8,165 bases of DNA from Alphaproteobacteria bacterium (GTDB lineage Bacteria > Pseudomonadota > Alphaproteobacteria > Sphingomonadales > Emcibacteraceae). Location: NCBI GenBank assembly GCA_030432815.1, contig JAUILB010000114.1, forward strand, positions 1 through 8,165. The letters are read 5' to 3'. Both the position numbers and the translations under genes were made by a program. The notes below the pieces were generated by a model, which was not told the DNA's origin, ran no database searches, and saw only the letters and a program-made list of their open reading frames with translations. Below, piece by piece: positions 6,024 to 8,165 of this stretch (position 1 is the first letter of the stretch; every line of letters starts with the position of its first letter).

Positions 6024-7148
6024 TTATTTCTCAAAAGGATATATTTTAACACCTTGTACGACCCTATTTGCTTCGCCAGTGGGACACGGGTTATCCGGGG
6101 TATGACTTAGTGACAGAGATTTATTGAAGGCGAGTATCTGACAGAATAGAATATAAGGAAGCGTCAGCCATAAATCGTCAATATCTGTTTCAGCACATTC
6201 CAAAAATTCCATCAGGTCGACAATATGGTCTGTTTGTTTGTCGGCTAAAATTTCATCAATCAGGTCATTATCGTACTGTTGACTATATTTGGCACTGCTT
6301 TTTAATACCACTACCAGCGTATTATTATTTATGATCAGCTTTGGCCCATGTCTAAAGCCAAGCGGACTTTCAAAATAACAATCAATATCACCATTGTTAA
6401 GCTCCAGCATTTTAAGGGCGGCTTCCCGGGCGATACCCGAAAGCCCACCTTTTCCCAAAAACACAACCCTGTTGAATTGCTGATGACTTAATGTGTTAAT
6501 TTTTTTTAGTAAATCAGGAGATAATATTTTCTCAGAAAGCGACATGGATTTTGGATATATATTTTTCTCAAGTTTAAAAATACATGCAGTACTCAGCAGC
6601 ATGGATGTAAAACTGCTGGTCATTGCAAAACTTTTATCATTTGTTTCTTCGGGCATAAGCAACACATATCGATTATCCCGGTTATCATCCTTAGTGGCCA
6701 GTTCACCATCCTTGTTACATGTTATAATAAGATGAAAAACATTCTTTATCAGTTGATCACATAATTTACATGTGGCGACACTTTCAGGACTATTGCCCGA
6801 TCTGGCATAAGAAATAACCAGTGTCGTCCGGTCTTTAAACAGATATTCGTCCGGTGCGGCTACGATATTGGTTGTGCTAATGGCTTCAACAGGTTTGGAC
6901 AACTTTTTGGATAAATAAGGTGCAATACTTTCACCTATATATGCGGAGGTGCCCGCGCCTGTCAGGATAATTCGGCAGTGGGGATCTGAAAACGGTTCTG
7001 AAAGCCATTCATCAATCGTTTCCCGTTTTTCTGAAATGTATTTTTCCAGCTTTTTCCAGACGTGAGGCTGCTGTGCTATTTCATATGCGGTCCAATAAGC
7101 GTTTTTAACTTTTAATTCTGTCTCTGAATAACCTAGAATTGTTTTCAT
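6024..7148 (-). CDS. agaS: AgaS-family double-SIS sugar isomerase/deaminase
   Basis: AgaS converts galactosamine-6-phosphate to tagatose-6-phosphate with release of ammonia in the cytoplasm. The 374-residue protein has two SIS phosphosugar-binding domains. The first holds LTGAGTSAYIGES (62-74) and VISYARSGNSPES (111-123). The second holds FLGKGGLSGIAREAALKMLE (230-249) and ESPLGFRHGPK (260-270). The C-terminal signature PDNPCPTGEANRVVQGVKIY (351-370) is typical of AgaS and separates it from glucosamine-6-P synthase or simple NagB-II proteins. Length matches the family (about 380-390). The ATG overlaps the TGA of the upstream GatZ-family gene by 4 nt (ATGA at 7145-7148), which indicates translational coupling, and GGAGAA within the upstream gene can serve as ribosome binding site. 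The pairing with an AgaA-like deacetylase supports a GalNAc or galactosamine route. Confidence 0.93.
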   Translation of the reverse strand: MKTILGYSETELKVKNAYWTAYEIAQQPHVWKKLEKYISEKRETIDEWLSEPFSDPHCRIILTGAGTSAYIGESIAPYLSKKLSKPVEAISTTNIVAAPDEYLFKDRTTLVISYARSGNSPESVATCKLCDQLIKNVFHLIITCNKDGELATKDDNRDNRYVLLMPEETNDKSFAMTSSFTSMLLSTACIFKLEKNIYPKSMSLSEKILSPDLLKKINTLSHQQFNRVVFLGKGGLSGIAREAALKMLELNNGDIDCYFESPLGFRHGPKLIINNNTLVVVLKSSAKYSQQYDNDLIDEILADKQTDHIVDLMEFLECAETDIDDLWLTLPYILFCQILAFNKSLSLSHTPDNPCPTGEANRVVQGVKIYPFEK

Positions 7149-8165
7149 ACCTTAGCTTCTCCATTACAGGCGGCGGCATAGCTTTTTAAAATCGATTTGA
7201 TTTTCGATTTTACCAGTTCTTCAGGGTTATTCTGAAGGGTTCCTTTCATTATTTCACCGTATTGCTCAGCGAAAAATTGGCTGATAAGTGGCAGTGGAAT
7301 TGGATTTTCGGATAGATTTTTAAATAATAGTCTAACCGCATTTGCAACTTTTGGGTTTGTCCAGTAATAGCGAATTCGGTCGCTGTAGCTAAAGTGCCTT
7401 AAGAATTTTTTTTCTTCCTCGGAACCAGCATAAAATGTGTTCCAGTATTTTGGTGCTGCTGTCATTTCAGCTTCACACGTTTCATAAAGATTGGAGCATT
7501 TCTCTACATCTATTAAATATGCTTCTATATGGCTCAAGGCATAGAGTGCTTCTCGCATTGCAAAGGTAAGTTGCGGCCCGACTTTCAGAATTGCAAAATG
7601 GTCCTGCACCAATAATTTGTAATTATCAGGGTTCTGGTAATCGGTGGAGTGTGCTTCAAACACGATATTTTCTACCGTATTAATAAGTGCTTTTAATTGG
7701 CGAGCTTTTTGCGGAACATATTGCACGATTGACGTATGACTGAATTCCACACCGGGTTGAACGACCAGCCCGACGACGCGTTGCCAAACATCGCTAAGGC
7801 CATGTTTCATAAATGATTCCTTATGCACATTAAGCGTTTTTAGTGCATGATCCGGGTTTGTTGTTTCAAGCTCGGAAAGGTCTTCACTTTTGCCGCCAGG
7901 CGGTGGAACTTCCGTGCCGATGATATATAAAATATCGCTTGAGCCAAAAAGGCGCATTGCTTCTTTTTCAGCTTTAAGACAAAGCCTTGCTGCGCGTTCA
8001 GCGACAATCTCATCACTTAATGGTAAAATATCATCTGCACATTCCATGCTGCAATCAAGGTGAATTTTTTTAAATCCTGCGGCAATATATTCTTTTATTA
8101 AATCATCCGCTTTGTTCATTGCGTCAAATGCATTTTCATTCTTCCAGCAAACCGGCCCTAAATGA
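7145..8165 (-). CDS. gatZ: GatZ/KbaZ/AgaZ-family protein, N-terminus cut by window edge; possible tagatose-6-P 4-epimerase
   Basis: The frame runs past the Met codon at 8119 to the right edge with no stop, and the extra residues HLGPVCWKNENAFDA continue the family alignment, so 8119 is an internal Met and the real start lies outside. The visible part is 339 residues; GatZ is about 420, so roughly 80 N-terminal residues are missing. Family signatures are IHLDCSMECADD, IGTEVPPPGG, VVQPGVEF, FEAHSTDYQ, HFAILKVGPQLTFAMREALY and SDRIRYYW. GatZ/KbaZ were described as non-catalytic subunits stabilising tagatose-1,6-bisphosphate aldolase (GatY/KbaY). A related Agrobacterium protein was shown to be a tagatose-6-phosphate 4-epimerase producing fructose-6-P. 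No catalytic aldolase gene is visible here, so the epimerase role is attractive but is inference. It is the first visible gene of the operon and overlaps agaS by 4 nt. Confidence 0.92.
   Translation of the reverse strand, partial: HLGPVCWKNENAFDAMNKADDLIKEYIAAGFKKIHLDCSMECADDILPLSDEIVAERAARLCLKAEKEAMRLFGSSDILYIIGTEVPPPGGKSEDLSELETTNPDHALKTLNVHKESFMKHGLSDVWQRVVGLVVQPGVEFSHTSIVQYVPQKARQLKALINTVENIVFEAHSTDYQNPDNYKLLVQDHFAILKVGPQLTFAMREALYALSHIEAYLIDVEKCSNLYETCEAEMTAAPKYWNTFYAGSEEEKKFLRHFSYSDRIRYYWTNPKVANAVRLLFKNLSENPIPLPLISQFFAEQYGEIMKGTLQNNPEELVKSKIKSILKSYAAACNGEAKV

Noticed and set aside
8117..8119. ATG at 8119 as the start of the GatZ-family gene
   Set aside because: The frame stays open to the window edge, and the 15 upstream codons encode HLGPVCW and following residues that match the conserved family sequence, so the gene begins outside the window.

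Overview
The window looks like chromosome from a fairly AT-rich, Gram-negative bacterium, most likely a marine or aquatic member of the Pseudomonadota (Alpha- or Gammaproteobacteria; the sequence alone does not decide). The reasons are a TonB-dependent outer-membrane receptor, a Sec-exported metallo-beta-lactamase-fold protein, and an amino-sugar operon built around a cytoplasmic-membrane MFS permease instead of a PTS. There are no RNA genes, insertion sequences, CRISPR arrays or phage genes. Coding density is high.

Left module (1-3384). Reading leftwards on the minus strand are a secreted metallo-beta-lactamase-fold protein (1826-2800) and then a TonB-dependent receptor (1688 running off the left edge). 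A HxlR-type winged-helix regulator (2980-3384) is divergent from the first. The promoter regions of both minus-strand genes carry the same 18-nt sequence, centred on a perfect 15-bp palindrome (CTTGCATTATGCAAG, 1721-1735 and 2819-2833). The simplest reading is that this is the operator of the HxlR regulator, so the three genes form one small regulon. The exported MBL protein has replaced three classical metal-site residues (His, His, Asp) with Asn, while keeping the other site intact. What the module imports or degrades is not visible.

Right module (3458-8165). Four minus-strand genes form a tight operon transcribed right to left: a GatZ/KbaZ/AgaZ-family protein (5' end beyond the right edge), AgaS (4-nt ATGA overlap), an AgaA-like N-acetyl-hexosamine-6-phosphate deacetylase, and a NagP/GluP-type sugar permease (8-nt gap). 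Together they spell out N-acetylgalactosamine catabolism. The permease imports the free sugar, a kinase (not in the window) phosphorylates it, AgaA deacetylates GalNAc-6-P, and AgaS converts galactosamine-6-P to tagatose-6-P. The GatZ-family protein then either epimerises tagatose-6-P to fructose-6-P or supports a tagatose-bisphosphate aldolase; no aldolase catalytic subunit is visible.

The two modules meet tail to tail at 3385-3457, and nothing in the sequence ties them functionally. The promoter and regulator of the amino-sugar operon lie beyond the right edge.
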